Origin: Mesaphorura yosii
Taxonomy: Eukaryota; Arthropoda; Collembola; Poduromorpha; Tullbergiidae
DNA: 64,000 bases
Direction of reading: 5' to 3'
Assembly (NCBI GenBank): GCA_009869945.1
Contig: WIXG01000007.1
Coordinates: 186,001 to 250,000 of the forward strand
Position numbers and translations under genes: made by a program. The stretch's first letter is position 1, and every line of letters starts with the position of its first letter. The notes beneath the pieces are model-generated. The model was not told where the DNA came from and searched no databases. It was given only the letters and a program-made list of their open reading frames with translations. This document shows, piece after piece, positions 45,155-57,381 of the stretch.

Positions 45155-47914
45155 TCACGTTTGATCCGAAGCCTGCTGAGTGAAGTGCTGATTATCATCA
45201 ACCAGGTTGCTAGTCGAATTCTTCGGTTTTGATTGTCCATTGCTGTGTTCTTTTCTAAGCAGAATATTCTCCAGTTGAATAAACGGTGATTCGAACGCCA
45301 GTGTGCAAATTGCGGCGATTAAAATCGTCATGACCAGATGGGCGAAAAACATGTTAACCTGGAAAAGTATGATACATAGTATGCACATGGTTTCCCACGT
45401 TTATTATATGTGTCGTTTCTACTTACGCTTGAGTACGCATCGTAAATTATGGGCTGTCGTAATCTCAGTACAAATATCATTTGCAGTGGCCAAGAGATCA
45501 AGTACATGCAGAATGTGAGTCGGGTTAATGGCAGAAACGGTTTCCAGGAAAGGATTTCATTCACGATTCCTCCGTGGCCTTTCGTGCAGCAGAATATTAT
45601 CCAGCCAAGGGATGCGGCCCACACATTACGGTGAAATCCTGCGTATATCCCGTCCAAGTTGTTTATTGGTTTATTTGGGTCCCAATATGAGAACGGCCCG
45701 AATAAAACTGCTAACGCAGAACACGTTGACACAAACCAGCCAGGGAGAAGAATCTGACGAGATATCTTGAACGAAGAATCTTTGCAATGATAAATTATGT
45801 AACCGGTCGAAATTCCAATTATATATGGTCCAAATCGTAGCCAAGGACGAAAATACCCGTCTAGTTGGTACTTGTCGTGTCTACGCGCAAATTAAGCATT
45901 GAAGAACATTAAAATCGACAAAATATATATATTGCTTGTCCGGTTTTGAACTTACCCGGCTCTTTGAAGCGACATTGGCAGCAAATCATTAATGTATGTA
46001 ACGAGCATTGGAATTAGCATCGACAAAAGGGTCAGGAACGTTAAAATTCCAAATCCAACTCGTTTCCATCTCCAAATTCCATACATTAAAAAAGGTGACA
46101 GGAGATAATATTGCATGTCCGTTGAAACGTACCATGCATGCCCTAAGCACTAAATCAATGGAAAGAAATAAGCAGGTTTGCGACAAACGAACGTCATATG
46201 GTTTTATCCATTGCAACCATACCTGATTGTTCTCCTTTCCAAACGCTCCAGTCCGTGCTAATTGACTGAAATTATTTATATACAGCAGATTTTGCCACCA
46301 TGACTTGCGACAGTAGCCAGCCAGCTGGTCAACGATGAACCAATGCGGACCTGAGCCCAGTCTTGGCCATAACGTGGCTGTGAAGAAAATTACCACCGCC
46401 AAAGGTGGAGTTAGCCTACAAAAAAACAATTTTACACACCAGGCGCGTAAGATTCGACATGAAATGCACCTTATGTAACGATGTAAATAAAGCATTAAGA
46501 TATTCAATTTGCCATCCGACTTGTCCAGTGTCCGCAACAAGTTGTACGAAACAAGAAGCCCTGACATCGTGAAAAATGTGTCCACTGACACCAAAGAATT
46601 GAGAATCACCGCCATCTCTATCCCAGTGGAGTGCAACTGAATGAATTTGGTGAAGTCTTAGCAAGTGAGACCGTTTGAAGCGCGTTCATTGTATCAACAT
46701 ACCATGCGACCATCAATTGAATTCCATACGAAAGCCATTGTCCATGAAAACCATGTATGTCCCAATATGATCCAACACATTGTAAGAAAACGTATACCAG
46801 CAAGGCACGTGAGCGAATTCTGACGCTCGAGTTTAGTTGAAAACAATTTACGGCCGTTTGTGACCAGAGAAAATGCGAGCAAAAGGCGAATGAGGACTAA
46901 ATTTTGACTGTCGCTCTCGGCTTTGAATACCAAATAGTCGTAGACTGTTCCGGTCAGTATTAGAGTACCGATCAAGCATAGAAGTGCTCTAAAAGAGAAT
47001 CGCAGGATTCCATCTTAATTATTCTGCCAATTTGCGAGTTGGGTCAGACGCGCCTTACAGCATACATCATTGCGATTTCAGCTGCCCCAAATCCAGCATC
47101 CTCATGTTCTACCGTGGTACAAGTGTACACAACCGGAATGGAATACTTGTCAAGTGCAGCAGTTATGGCGTACTGATACGTTAGGATTTGGATATCTTCC
47201 TGTGAGCATGAAGAAGGAAAGCACATGGCTAACGAGGGATTCAATGACAATCCTCCTTCGAAAGGCTGGTTGATATGATTCTAGACCAGAGCAGAAATCA
47301 GCCAATAAAATTGTGTATTAAGAGTACAATTAACAGAGTGACTTACCATGAGTTCTCCAACAGACAAACTGCTCTTACTGCTTAAAGGCTTCCCGAGTTC
47401 CGATCCAATTGTTGCGTTGATGAATTCTTTTGTCAAAGACAGCTTCGCAATGCAGTATTTGCCCTTCACGACAGTTTCTGACGACTCAGAGTCAGAAATG
47501 ACGCCTTGAACTCCAATGCATTCGTCAAAATCTCCCATCGCATTCACATGTCCTCGAAGAATTCCTTCAGGGAGCTTGCCCCAAGAATCGATCACTGATA
47601 AACCAAGAGGCAAACAAGTGTTGATGTTTCTTTGCATTGCACATACACGCTTTAAGTTGGTGAGATCAGTTTTTACTTTGTAGCGCCCATGTCTCGATTT
47701 CCAACACATTATCAGCGTTGAGCTGGTCGAGCCAATGTTTCGTTTGATTCATACATCGTGCACTAAGACCTAAAGACTCGGGAATGTGCAATCTGCGAAG
47801 AACGTCTAGCGTCGATGACTGCCATAGGGTCCTGGAACCACCGCCAGAGCCAGGGGTAACTATTTGTAAGTTTAGGAGTACGAAGATGGCAAAAAGTGAA
47901 CGGGAAACTTCCAT
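45155..47914 (-). CDS. NRF-6-like multipass membrane acyltransferase A
   Basis: Family of C. elegans nrf-6 / Drosophila drop-dead: an N-terminal secreted-side NRF domain plus a multipass acyltransferase-3 domain. In worms it affects drug uptake and yolk transport; the chemistry is unproven. Minus-strand exons: 47914-47677, 47594-47347, 47280-47066, 46988-46703, 46636-46470, 46415-46223, 46149-45956, 45880-45427, 45358-45155, giving 732 residues. Seen: signal peptide; NRF block with W-G-K-L-P-E-G-I-L-R-G-H, MGDFDEC and LAMCFPSSCS; then acyltransferase-3 motifs GIRFLTMCWIILGHTW, VDTFFTMSGLLV, YLHRYIRLTP and W-W-Q-N-L-L-Y-I-N-N. The last spans end near FAHLVMTILIAA. The ATG at 47914 is used; two codons before it (TTG, GAG) are open but are not starts. 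It has two introns more than gene B. Confidence 0.9.
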
Positions 47915-48239
47915 CTCCAACTACTCTATTGCACACCGTTTAAATCTCTGGGAGCGAACGCATTTATGGCTACGCAAACACAAAGTTATTGGAGGTGAGG
48001 TGCTGATTCTGTCATTATTCAATTATTAATCATTATTCAATTCGTTCATACCCGTCGACCAATATTTAATATTTACTTTTTTATGTTTATCTCCTTTGAC
48101 CTGATTGAATTGGCCTAATTTCATATATCACCATCGCCAACAGAAGCACGCTGGCACAGGCAGGATACGATAAACCACGTTGTTCGATTGGAAAGAACAA
48201 CTTGATAATACTATTCTGAATTTCTCAATAACTATTCAA
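47915..48239. other. Spacer between the two NRF-6-like genes
   Basis: About 400 bases separate the genes (to the gene B stop at 48315). This should hold gene A's promoter and gene B's 3' UTR. I see no TATA box of clear quality on the minus strand. Confidence 0.4.
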
Positions 48240-48245
48240 TTTATT
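48240..48245 (-). terminator. Polyadenylation signal of NRF-6-like gene B
   Basis: Minus-strand AATAAA about 70 bases past the gene B stop. Confidence 0.45.
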
Positions 48246-48314
48246 ATTAGATAAGTAGCAAGGTCTGGCAAGATAGGGCTTATAATTGTGATATTTTCAA
48301 GTTACGCCCATCTG

Positions 48315-50899
48315 CTAAGTTTGCTGCTGCATTTTTATTTCATGTCTCGGTTCCGACTTAGTTTTCTTCTGGAATATAATCTTCTCAAGTGCAATAAATG
48401 GCAATTCAACTGCCAGTGTGCACATTGTTCCGACCAAAATCGACATGACGAGGTGAGCAAAGAATTTGTTCACGGTTGAGTACACATCGTAAACCACGGG
48501 CTGTCGCTGCCGTAAGACAAAAATCATTTGCAACGGCCATGACACCAGGTACATGGAAAATGTGAGTCGGCTCAGCGGCAGGAAAGGTTTCCACGATAGA
48601 ATTTGATTCACAATCCCGCCTTGTCCTCGTGTGCAGCAAATTATGATCCAGGAGATAGATATTGCCCATACATTTCGGTGAAAGCCAGCGTACACGCCAC
48701 CGAGGTTGTTGATTGGCTTGTTCGGATTCCAGTAGGAGTACGGAGCGAATATGACCGAGAATGCGGAGCACGTCGCAATCAACCAGCCGGGGACGAGAAT
48801 CTTACGTTTCAGTTTGTACGATGACCTCTTCAAGCGATGTAAAATGAGTCCGCACCAAATTCCAATCAAGTACGGCCCAAATCTGAGCCAGGGACGAAAA
48901 TAGCCATCCAATTCATATTTGTTATACCTTAATCGAGAAGTGGAAGTTGGAAATTACAGTAAACAAAGATTATAATTCATCTAAGTTAAACTTACCCAGT
49001 CCGATGGATAGCAGTAGGTAGCATGTCGTCAAGATAAGTGACCAACAACGGAATTGCACTTGAAATGAGCGTTAAGAATGTCAGTAATGCTATTCCGGTC
49101 TTTTTCCATGTCCAAATCACGTAAATCAAAAATGTCGAGAGAATGTAATACTGCATGTCGGTGGCAACGTACCACGCATGACCCAGACACTGTTGAACAA
49201 ACCAATCAAGTGAGCTGAAATCGAACTGTAACAGACGAAGTCCGACTTCGCATATTCAATTTTTACCTGTGTATTTCCTTTTCCAAATGGGCCAGACTCC
49301 GCCAGTTCACTAAAGTTATTCAGGTAGAGGAGATTCAACCACCAAGATTTGCGGCAAAATCCAGCCATAATATCCACAATGAACCAGTTTGGCCCGGAAC
49401 CAAGCAATGGCCAAAGGGTTGCTGTGAATCCAACCATAGCAGCAATGGTCGGCGTCAGCCGGATGTAACGGTGTAAATACAGCGTTGGAATGTTGATTTT
49501 GCCCTTTGACTTGTCAAGCGTTCCTAGAAGATTGTACGCAACGAGAAGACCCGCCAATGTGAAGAAAGTGTCCACAGATACAGAAAAATTGTCAATCACA
49601 GCCATTGGAAGGCCATCACGATACAACTGAAAATTCAAGAAATTCCTCAGAAAACAGTGTCTCTTCTTCATAAAACTTACTAATGAAATTACCATTCTAG
49701 CATCAATCGTGTTCCAGACGGGTGACATCGTAATAGAAAACCAAGTATGTCCAAGAACAACCCAGCACATTGTCAGAAATCTGATTCCTTGGAGGCAGGA
49801 TAACGAATTGGTTCTATCTGCTGAGGTGGATAACAATTTGTTGCCATTTGTGACGAGAGAAAACGAGACAAGAACTTGAATTATGTTTGAGCGTCCGCGT
49901 TGAGGATTCAGTCTGTTGAATCGGTACTCAACAATTGTTCCAACAATGAGCAAAACTCCGATTAAGACCAAGACTGATCTACAATGGAAGTAAATCTGAA
50001 AGGAATGCTAAATAGATAAATAATGAGAAAAGATTACATCATCACGATTTCTCCTGGTCCAAAACCTGCGCCATCTTTACCAGAACAGGATATCACAGTT
50101 GGTGTAACATAGTTGCTAGCTTGAGTAATTGCAAATAGTTGAGTTGTCAAAGTTTGAATGTCACTCTGAGAGCACGAAGATGGAAAGCACACGGCCATCG
50201 AGGGATTCAAAGACAAGCCACCTTCAAAGGGCTGGCTGATATGATTCTGGGTCCATTACTTTGCATTAATTACTTTTCACAAGGAAAAGTTTTCTTCGAC
50301 TAGTAAGCAGACCAGCTTCGACTCACCACTATTTCCGGAATTGAAATGCTGCCCTTGCTGACCAAAGGCTGTCTAGCCTCAGAACCGAGCGTAGCGTTCA
50401 TGAAACTTGGGGTCAGGATAAGATTTGCAGTGCAATACTTTCCTGTTACGATTTGGTCAGTGCTTTCTGCCAGGCTTGCAATGCCACGAATCTCAACGCA
50501 TTCGTCAAAGTCTCCCATTGCACTTACATGGCCGCGTAGGATTCCTTCGGGAAACTTACCCCAGGCATCAGCCACTGTGAGAGTAAAGTTTTAGGGTCAT
50601 GTTTACATTTTCTGACTGTAACCAAAATGCTTGACACTACTTCACAATTTCTTACTTTGCAGAGCCCAAGTGTCGACTTCCAGCAGATTTGTGGTGTTGA
50701 GTTCATTGAGCCAGTATTGCATTGTTTCCGCGCAGGGCTGGCCAACAGACTCAGGAATTGTGACCTGGGTCAAAGCATCGCCAATACCACCGAAAATAAT
50801 TCCTGGCTCAAATTTGGGGCTTCTACGGGCTCCAAGCACACCAGTTAAACTGCAAACGCAAAGCAGAACATATCGAATAGTGAATTTATAGTCACCCAT
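48315..50899 (-). CDS. NRF-6-like multipass membrane acyltransferase B
   Basis: Tandem paralogue of the gene at 45155-47914. Minus-strand exons: 50899-50656, 50574-50327, 50246-50038, 49978-49693, 49626-49267, 49189-48996, 48927-48315, giving 717 residues. The signal peptide (YVLLCVCSLTGVLGA) precedes the NRF domain with W-G-K-F-P-E-G-I-L-R-G-H, MGDFDEC and MAVCFPSSCS. The acyltransferase-3 part follows with GIRFLTMCWVVLGHTW, VDTFFTLAGLLVAYN, YLHRYIRLTP and CLGHAWYVATDMQYY, then FAHLVMSILVG. Exon 4 is 286 bases in both copies and the shared junctions are in the same codons. Gene B lacks two introns found in A: the one after YLHRYIR and the last one. The 66-base intron 49692-49627 has no stop and a multiple-of-three length. 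The acyl donor and acceptor are unknown. Confidence 0.9.
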
Positions 50900-50958
50900 T
50901 GTCGTGACCGTGACCAGATTGGAAATGAAACTGGTGATTGTCGATTGGCGGCATCAGA

Positions 50959-50965
50959 TTAAATA
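50959..50965 (-). promoter_or_regulatory. TATA-like box of NRF-6-like gene B
   Basis: Minus-strand TATTTAA, with an initiator-like CACCAGTTTC about 32 bases downstream and the ATG at 50899. Confidence 0.4.
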
Positions 50966-50969
50966 CCCT

Positions 50970-52028
50970 CTGTCCAGCCTTGAATGGGCCAAGAGTCAAT
51001 GTTCTCGGAACAAATAAGTTCTAGACCGCGGGCCCAAATGAGCTAGAGTTCATTAGCAGCGAGCATCGTGACAAAAAAAGTTACACCTGAACGCGGTGAT
51101 AAAAGCAAAGCACGTAATTCCACCGAAATCATTGCTGGTGCCAATTGTATACCTGAGCCACTGTAACATTCAGCAAGACTGTGTATGGCAATCAAGGTCA
51201 TGATTACGCAATCGCAATACTACTACGGTAGTAAATTAGCACTGTAATTTTCCGTAATACCACTACCTTCATTTCCTACCTCAAAATACGGGTCAGACGT
51301 ACATCAACCTCAGCCACACCACGTCCTTGTTTACTTGATAAACTGTTGCGCAACAATCGAATTACGTCTAATTTGTACCTACAGTAAGAACTTGTGCTTT
51401 TCTAAGCGGTCAGGTGAATGAAATGAACTACCTTCACCTCTTCGTAGTAGTTTTACTATAGATTAAAGCTTAAACACTTGATCGGGCATTCACATCGGCT
51501 TCAAGGAGGAATTTTCGGGATTGGAATGATGCCATCCGATTTGGCGCTGCAATTTAGTGTTTCAACATATTTAACCAACAACAAGTGACATATTCTTCTG
51601 GTAGTGAAGTTCAAGTTCGTTGCTTTCATGAGGCAATGAACTGGAGCATGGCGTTTTAAGCTGCTCCAATTTATTAGTGAGAAATGAAGAGTCATTGTAG
51701 AGATTACGACATACGATTGTGATCGATCAGGGTCATCTCCCAAATCATTGAAATAGCAACTTCACTACCTGTTACTACTTCAACTTCAATATTCCTTAAT
51801 GCAGTCGCACATGATTTACCTTGTAATTTTGCATTGCTCTGCGTCGAAAACCATGTAAGTTATAATGAAAGTCTGAGAACTAATTTATTCCAGGAAGACT
51901 CTCACTCTCACGTTCTCACGGAACATTTCAGACGCAACGAGTGATTGAAACCTTCTACAGTTTTTGTTTTGCTATTTTGCGAAAGAATTTCATTCATAAG
52001 ATGCTCGTCTACAAAAAGTAAATGTATA
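50970..52028. other. Spacer left of the small secreted gene
   Basis: No gene is supported. The minus-strand frame at 51501-51743 has no ATG-signal-domain logic and is treated as chance. Confidence 0.4.
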
Positions 52029-52034
52029 TTTATT
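52029..52034 (-). terminator. Candidate polyadenylation signal of the small secreted gene
   Basis: Minus-strand AATAAA about 170 bases past the stop. Confidence 0.35.
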
Positions 52035-52206
52035 TCAAGAAAATGTTCATTCTGCTATAAAAGTTTAAAGTTCAAAAATTGTATAAAATCTGATGAATTT
52101 ATAAAACACCATTAATTACCAGACAAAAATTAGTTTTAGCAAGTCAAATTCTGATGAATCAGGCGTTAAGCAACTTTAGGAGTCAGGACTAGTTCGTTTT
52201 CCTTTT

Positions 52207-52838
52207 TTAAGGCTCACGAATTGGACCGGACAATGGACGGTACTGTCTGTCGACTGGGTAGTGGACGGTTTCGCGAGGTGGAACTGGTTCGTACTCAACG
52301 TTGACTTCAGGCTCGCCACGAGGTGGTTGGCGGTCATCAATTTCTGCTTCGGCGGTGATTTCTGGTCTCCTCAGGAGAATGTTGACTCCAGTCGCGCCCC
52401 CAGGTGTGGATTTGAACGCAGCCTTAATCACTTCCTCCAGTCTGTAATTTGGCACGACGACGTTGATTTGTTCGCCAGTGCGGTCACCTCGTAGCCACAA
52501 AATATCTTCGCGCTGGATTGTGATGTCGCACTCGTTGTTTACTTCACAGACAAAATCCCAGACTCCTGGCCTGGATTGTCTTCGCGTGCAGGTAGCAACT
52601 GGTCGGCCACCACCAGCACGGCATCCCGTTGTTACTGGGACGTAAGGAGCTCGGGTTGGGTAAACCACCTCCGGGGATGACGAGGGGACAGGGTACGAGT
52701 ATTGAGGCAGGGCGTATGCAGCCGCGGCGGTAACGCAGGCGAGAAACTAAAAATACACAAGGGATAGTTTGAGTGAATGAATTCTAATTTAAAACGTTTG
52801 GATAGTTCGAAGGATCCGCTTACCACGAGCAGCTTCAT
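52207..52838 (-). CDS. Small secreted protein of unknown family with RGD motif
   Basis: Two minus-strand exons: 52838-52824 (only five codons, MKLLV) and 52746-52207, giving 184 residues. The intron sits inside the signal peptide (MKLLV | FLACVTAAAAYA), a layout very common for arthropod cuticle and secreted proteins. The mature start is rich in Pro, Tyr, Ser and Val (LPQYSYPVPSSSPEVVYP). Four cysteines follow (TTGC, VATC, DFVC, NEC). A segment ILWLRGDRTGEQINVVVPNY contains an integrin-type RGD. The C-terminal third is acidic then Pro/Tyr-rich (VEYEPVPPRETVHYPVDRQY). I do not recognise the family. A cuticle, haemolymph or matrix protein is possible, and secretion is the only firm call. Confidence 0.75.
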
Positions 52839-52849
52839 TTTGGCAGTAA

Positions 52850-55660
52850 TCTGAACACGGTCACTTGATCTGGCCAACTGATGCGAGAAATCAAACTAAA
52901 TATCGACTAAACGAACTGGATCAGAATGAAGCCCAAGTACGGAAGAAACCTCGCTTCATAAAGACGTCGAGGTTGGTCAGTTGCCTCCACGTTTATGAAA
53001 CAATCGGCATCGCGTCGCAGTCGTAGGCTACCCTAATTTGTGAATTTTAGCACAGTAATATTTCCCATACAATTATGAAACCACCACGCTACTGTCTCAG
53101 TGAAGTATGAAATCGCCCAGAATTAATGCCAATGTGTCAGCAGCGAACAGCCATGACGAGGTGCCATTTTGGTGAGTCAAAGTCAAGATAGCATCATTGT
53201 CCAAAAAAGTAAGAAGCTTCTCAGCTATTGTTTTGTACGAGTAAAATAAATATTAAATCTCATTTTCCCCATTTAAATCACAGCACTCATCATAAATATT
53301 CGCATTATGCAAATGCAAAAAGCGAAACAAGTTGAAGTTGACGCGATTTACCTTATTTCAAGATCAACAGACTGGCAATTCGTACGAGGTGCGAGACCAT
53401 GAGGCAAATGCCATCAAGCCATGCATGCGAGGCGACTGGGATTCATGAAATATGATCGCATTATATATTCATAAAAAGCGAGAGTGAACAAACAGTTACA
53501 CGACAGCTGAATGAACAGAGCAGCCATAGCCATCAAGGTTAACGGTACATTATCGCATTGGATTCGCACATCAACAACCAGCAATAGGCATCACAGCTGA
53601 ATTAAGAATTCACACAGGCCAAGTCGCAACTCGTATCACAAGTAAAGTCACTTGGCGAATTTTATCGCACTCGCATTGAATTAAACAAGTTTTATGGTTC
53701 AATTATTCCCAGCAGCCATCCAAATATGAATCCCACATGCAACACTTATTTTGGTTTCTGACGCACTCGACTGCGACTGCCTCTGCTGATGGCTATCTAG
53801 ACTAAAGTGAATATTTAATTACAGCCAAAAGCCAAAACTTGGGAAATTTATTTCAGTTTCGATTTCCTTGAGACGAGATGAGACAAGAACACAAATTCGA
53901 GTTGAAAATTGTAAAGATGAGCCATAGAGCCAGTAACTTGTTCTTGTGCACGCTTTGGGGCTCTTAATGACTTAATTCGATGTACTTGGACGGGGTTCCT
54001 GCATTCCTGGCGCGATTTAGTATTCCACAACGTAGCGCGAGTCGCAAAAAGTGGTCCCTCCAGTTGACTTTGATCTCCAAGTCATTGTCACAATGACCAA
54101 CTTTGTCACAGTCATGTGCAATTAAAGAAGGGAGTTTAATTGTGCAAAAGTTTATCGTACATGGAGTAAATTCCATTGTCTGCCAGAGGCAAAGGTGTAT
54201 AATTGCAATTTGAGGCATTTTAAAGTCATGTTAAGGTGATCAAGAAGATTCAGGAAGATGTGCTCGCAAAAAAGAAAAAAATGAATTGAATACGCATTAT
54301 TTTAAAGTAGATTTGTCTCTGTAGACTGCAGGCTCAGACAAGCAGTCAATCTTACCTTGCGCTTAAGTCCATTGTGATTAATCATTGATGGTATGTAATT
54401 TTGTAATTATGATTATCAAATTCACGCGTCCTTGCTGCCCAACAGCCCAACCACTTTGCATAATTAACATTTGTATTTATTTATTGCCTAATTACGCGAT
54501 ACCACGCTTCACTGCTTTGCGTCGACGTGGGCTGACCAACGACTATGATACGTGGACAGATTCAGTAAATGGCAAATATTTACCTTGGACAAACATTAAT
54601 GCTGAAACAAGTTCAATCTGACTTGACAGGCTCGTATCGTATCTCGCGTTCGGTCTAGATCTGTAAATAATTAATAAGTTTATTCAGTTGATTCAGTTCA
54701 AAGTCATAAATGGCTGTGCTAAAGGCAAAAGGTGCCGAGTGAGAGGTTCAGTCATTAATTATGAACTTTTCGAATATGACATCAAGGAAAGCTCATTATG
54801 TCGTAAAAATCAAAGGTGCGTAGGTTTTCGCGAGTTTGAGTTACTTCGACTGTGTGTGTGGGGGTTAATCGCGTTAATCACCAAATACGTCACCACGCAT
54901 TGCATTACTGCTTGTGCTCTTGTACTCAAAGATCAAGTGCAATTTAATTTAAAATTAGCTGCATGATCTCATCAAACTACCTAAAAATAAAATGCGCGTC
55001 AATCGTCAGCCATCGCGTGGAGTACGAGTTTGGGATAACGTGCGGACGCCGGACCATTTTTTGGAACTGTAACAGAAAGAGGGAACCTACTTTTAGAATT
55101 GAAATCGTGCCACTTTCACGGACTCAACTCGTGCATCGCTGAAATTTAAATATTTAAATCGGGCCACAGTTGTATCGAAATGGACAGCTCAATGAGCTTT
55201 GTGTTGTCCCTGACCAGAAATAACTGATTAATTCCACAAAATGTTTTCGTAAATTAGAGTCGAACCTGATTCTACGAAAAACTTCCAAATCCGAATCAGC
55301 ACGAGGCTGGGGCACAAAACAAATACTCAGCGCAGGTTCAATGAATGAAATTGTAAATTGATTGCCTGCCGACGCGACGGGCGCACGTAGGTTGCAGAAA
55401 CTTCAGCCAGGTGAAGACATTTTGTGCACTTTTTTATGCACCAACACGGATTTATGCGTTTGTTTGCCAAAATGTTGATTGCATCCACGTCAAACGGTAA
55501 ACGTATTTACTCTTTTAGCAAATGACTAACTCATAAATTGGGATTTGACGCTCTTTGAAGCTGCTGATTTGCCGACTTTTATTTCCCGTTACCAGCAGCT
55601 ATTTTCAGAGCCACGACAAGCATGAGATTTGTAAATACAATAAAATCTCGAAAGTTGTGC
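52850..55660. other. Spacer between the secreted gene and the bestrophin
   Basis: 2.8 kb with no supported gene. The first 200 bases hold the minus-strand promoter and leader of the secreted gene. The rest is AT-rich, with only short chance frames. Confidence 0.45.
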
Positions 55661-55667
55661 AATTGAC

Positions 55668-55674
55668 TATAAAA
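55668..55674 (+). promoter_or_regulatory. TATA box of the bestrophin-like gene
   Basis: TATAAAA, with CTCACTG about 30 bases downstream as a possible initiator. The ATG is at 55803, so the leader would be about 105 bases. Confidence 0.45.
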
Positions 55675-55802
55675 TCTCCGGGTAGAGGAATGGTTAGCTC
55701 ACTGTTTCCAAGTCTGACTTTGCGTTCTTTGTTTCAATAACTCTGACTTTGCATTCTGCTCTCGACTCGCCAGATTTTTGCTCCTCAAAATACAGGGTAC
55801 AA

Positions 55803-57288
55803 ATGGGACGAAAGATCTCAACCTTTAAACTGGGCCAGTTGGAGCCGCCGAAATCCACATGGCAAAAAATTTGGACGACGATTGTCCTTCAGTTCATTAT
55901 TCTCCGCCATATTTGGTGGCACGTTCTGCTTGTGGGCATGTATTGTGCTGCCATTGTCTCACTTCACAAATACTACGACTCCGTATTTTACATGCCATGG
56001 GATTCGACAATCGTACCAGTTCTCGGTGTGGTCGCAGGTCTGCTGCTAGTTTTCAGGACGAATACTTCTTACGACAGGTACACAGCTCAAAGTAGTCAAT
56101 GCTGATATACGACCAATTGTTTAGACATTTAACACGTGATTCACAGGTACTACGAAGCACGGAGACTCTGGGATCTGATGACCCGCAACATCCGTCTGCT
56201 GACCAAATGGATTTGGATCATCGTCAGTGTGGAAAACTCAAAAGACATGATTGAGAAGCGTTGTGCGATCAATTTATGTATTGCATTCGCCATTGCATCG
56301 AAGCATTACCTCCGCCAAGAGTACTCTTACAACTACGATGACATCAAAGACTTGACAAAGCATTTGCCAAAAATGTTTCCCGAGCCAAAGCAATCCTTCA
56401 AGTCCAAGCATTCCTACAGTCTTTACCGCAGCTGTCAGGCAGCTCCGCCAACAAACATCCCATTGGAAATCAGTTACTATCTGGGAATCTACTTGTTCAG
56501 CGTGAAAAAGAGGGACGGCTGGGATCCTGCCATATCCGGGATGTTCTTCACAGGTAAAGACAACAAAGGACGGCACATTGGGACATTAGCTTATTTTGCA
56601 TAAACTCAAATAATACAAATCATCTGAACCCATTACAGCTGCAAATTCCCTGAACGAGTGCCTGACCGGCTTCGAAAGAATTCTGCGTACGCCCATCCCG
56701 TTAGCGTACACCGTTCACTTGTACCATGTAATTTGGTTGTACATCCTCTCTCTGCCATATCAGCTGGTCAATGCACTCGGCTGGTGGACAATTCCCGCAG
56801 TGTGCATCGCTTCATTTACGTGTTCGGGTATTTTGGCAATTGGATCAGAAATCGAAGATCCGTTTGGATATGATGACAACGATTTGGTGGGTAACAAAGC
56901 GCCAAAGAGTGCCCGCCGAAAAAATGTTCGGGTCAGATACAGATTTATGACTGTACTTTAACAATTTTTACAGCCACTTGATGAAATGTGCCAAATGCTT
57001 GGTGCGGAAATCAACGCCATGTTGGGAAATGAACTCCCACAGAATGACGACTTGTTCATGTCTGGTGACTATTGCCCACTGCCAAATTGCAAGATCAGTT
57101 CGAAAGAAATGTCGCAAATGACCGTGGATCAAGTTCAAGATTTGCTCCGAGTCGTTGCAGCGGCGCATATTCCAGACTCACCACGGCCAATGCTGAGGAA
57201 TTTGAAACACTCGGAGATGAACCAAGCATTTGATAATTCGCTAACCGTCCACTCTGCCGTGGATATAAAATTTACACCGTGCGATTAA
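55803..57288 (+). CDS. Bestrophin-family anion channel of bacterial/fungal (UPF0187) type
   Basis: Bestrophins are pentameric chloride/bicarbonate channels. Exons: 55803-56077, 56147-56553, 56639-56886, 56974-57288, frame kept, 414 residues. Seen: an N-terminal membrane span (WWHVLLVGMYCAAIVSL), then LVFRTNTSYDRYYEARRLWD at about 80-100. Later come IPLAYTVHLYHVIWLYILSL, GWWTIPAVCIASF and GSEIEDPFGYDDNDL, the C-terminal bestrophin acidic motif. These blocks resemble the bacterial and fungal UPF0187 branch (F-R-x-x-x-S-Y-x-R-Y, then LPLAY-like and GWWTIP). They do not resemble the canonical animal bestrophins with an RWWxQ-type block. Three short introns with GT-AG ends show it is a resident gene, not a contaminant. 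It could be an old acquisition or an animal lineage I do not know. It is convergent with the F-box gene at 57413. Confidence 0.85.
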
Positions 57289-57327
57289 CGACAATTAACG
57301 ATACATAATTCCGTATAGGTAATGTAA

Positions 57328-57333
57328 TTTATT
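57328..57333 (-). terminator. Polyadenylation signal of the second F-box gene
   Basis: Minus-strand AATAAA (plus TTTATT), 80 bases past the minus-strand stop at 57413. Confidence 0.5.
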
Positions 57334-57375
57334 GCACTCTTGTATCTCATTTCTTACGCTCGTATAATATTTACA

Positions 57376-57381
57376 AATAAA
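57376..57381 (+). terminator. Polyadenylation signal of the bestrophin-like gene
   Basis: AATAAA 88 bases past the stop. It lies to the right of the opposing gene's signal at 57328, so the two 3' UTRs should overlap. Confidence 0.55.

Noticed and set aside
47045-47065. Alternative donor at 47058 for exon 3 of NRF-6-like gene A
   Set aside because: It breaks frame with the next exon. The donor at 47065 keeps frame and matches gene B.
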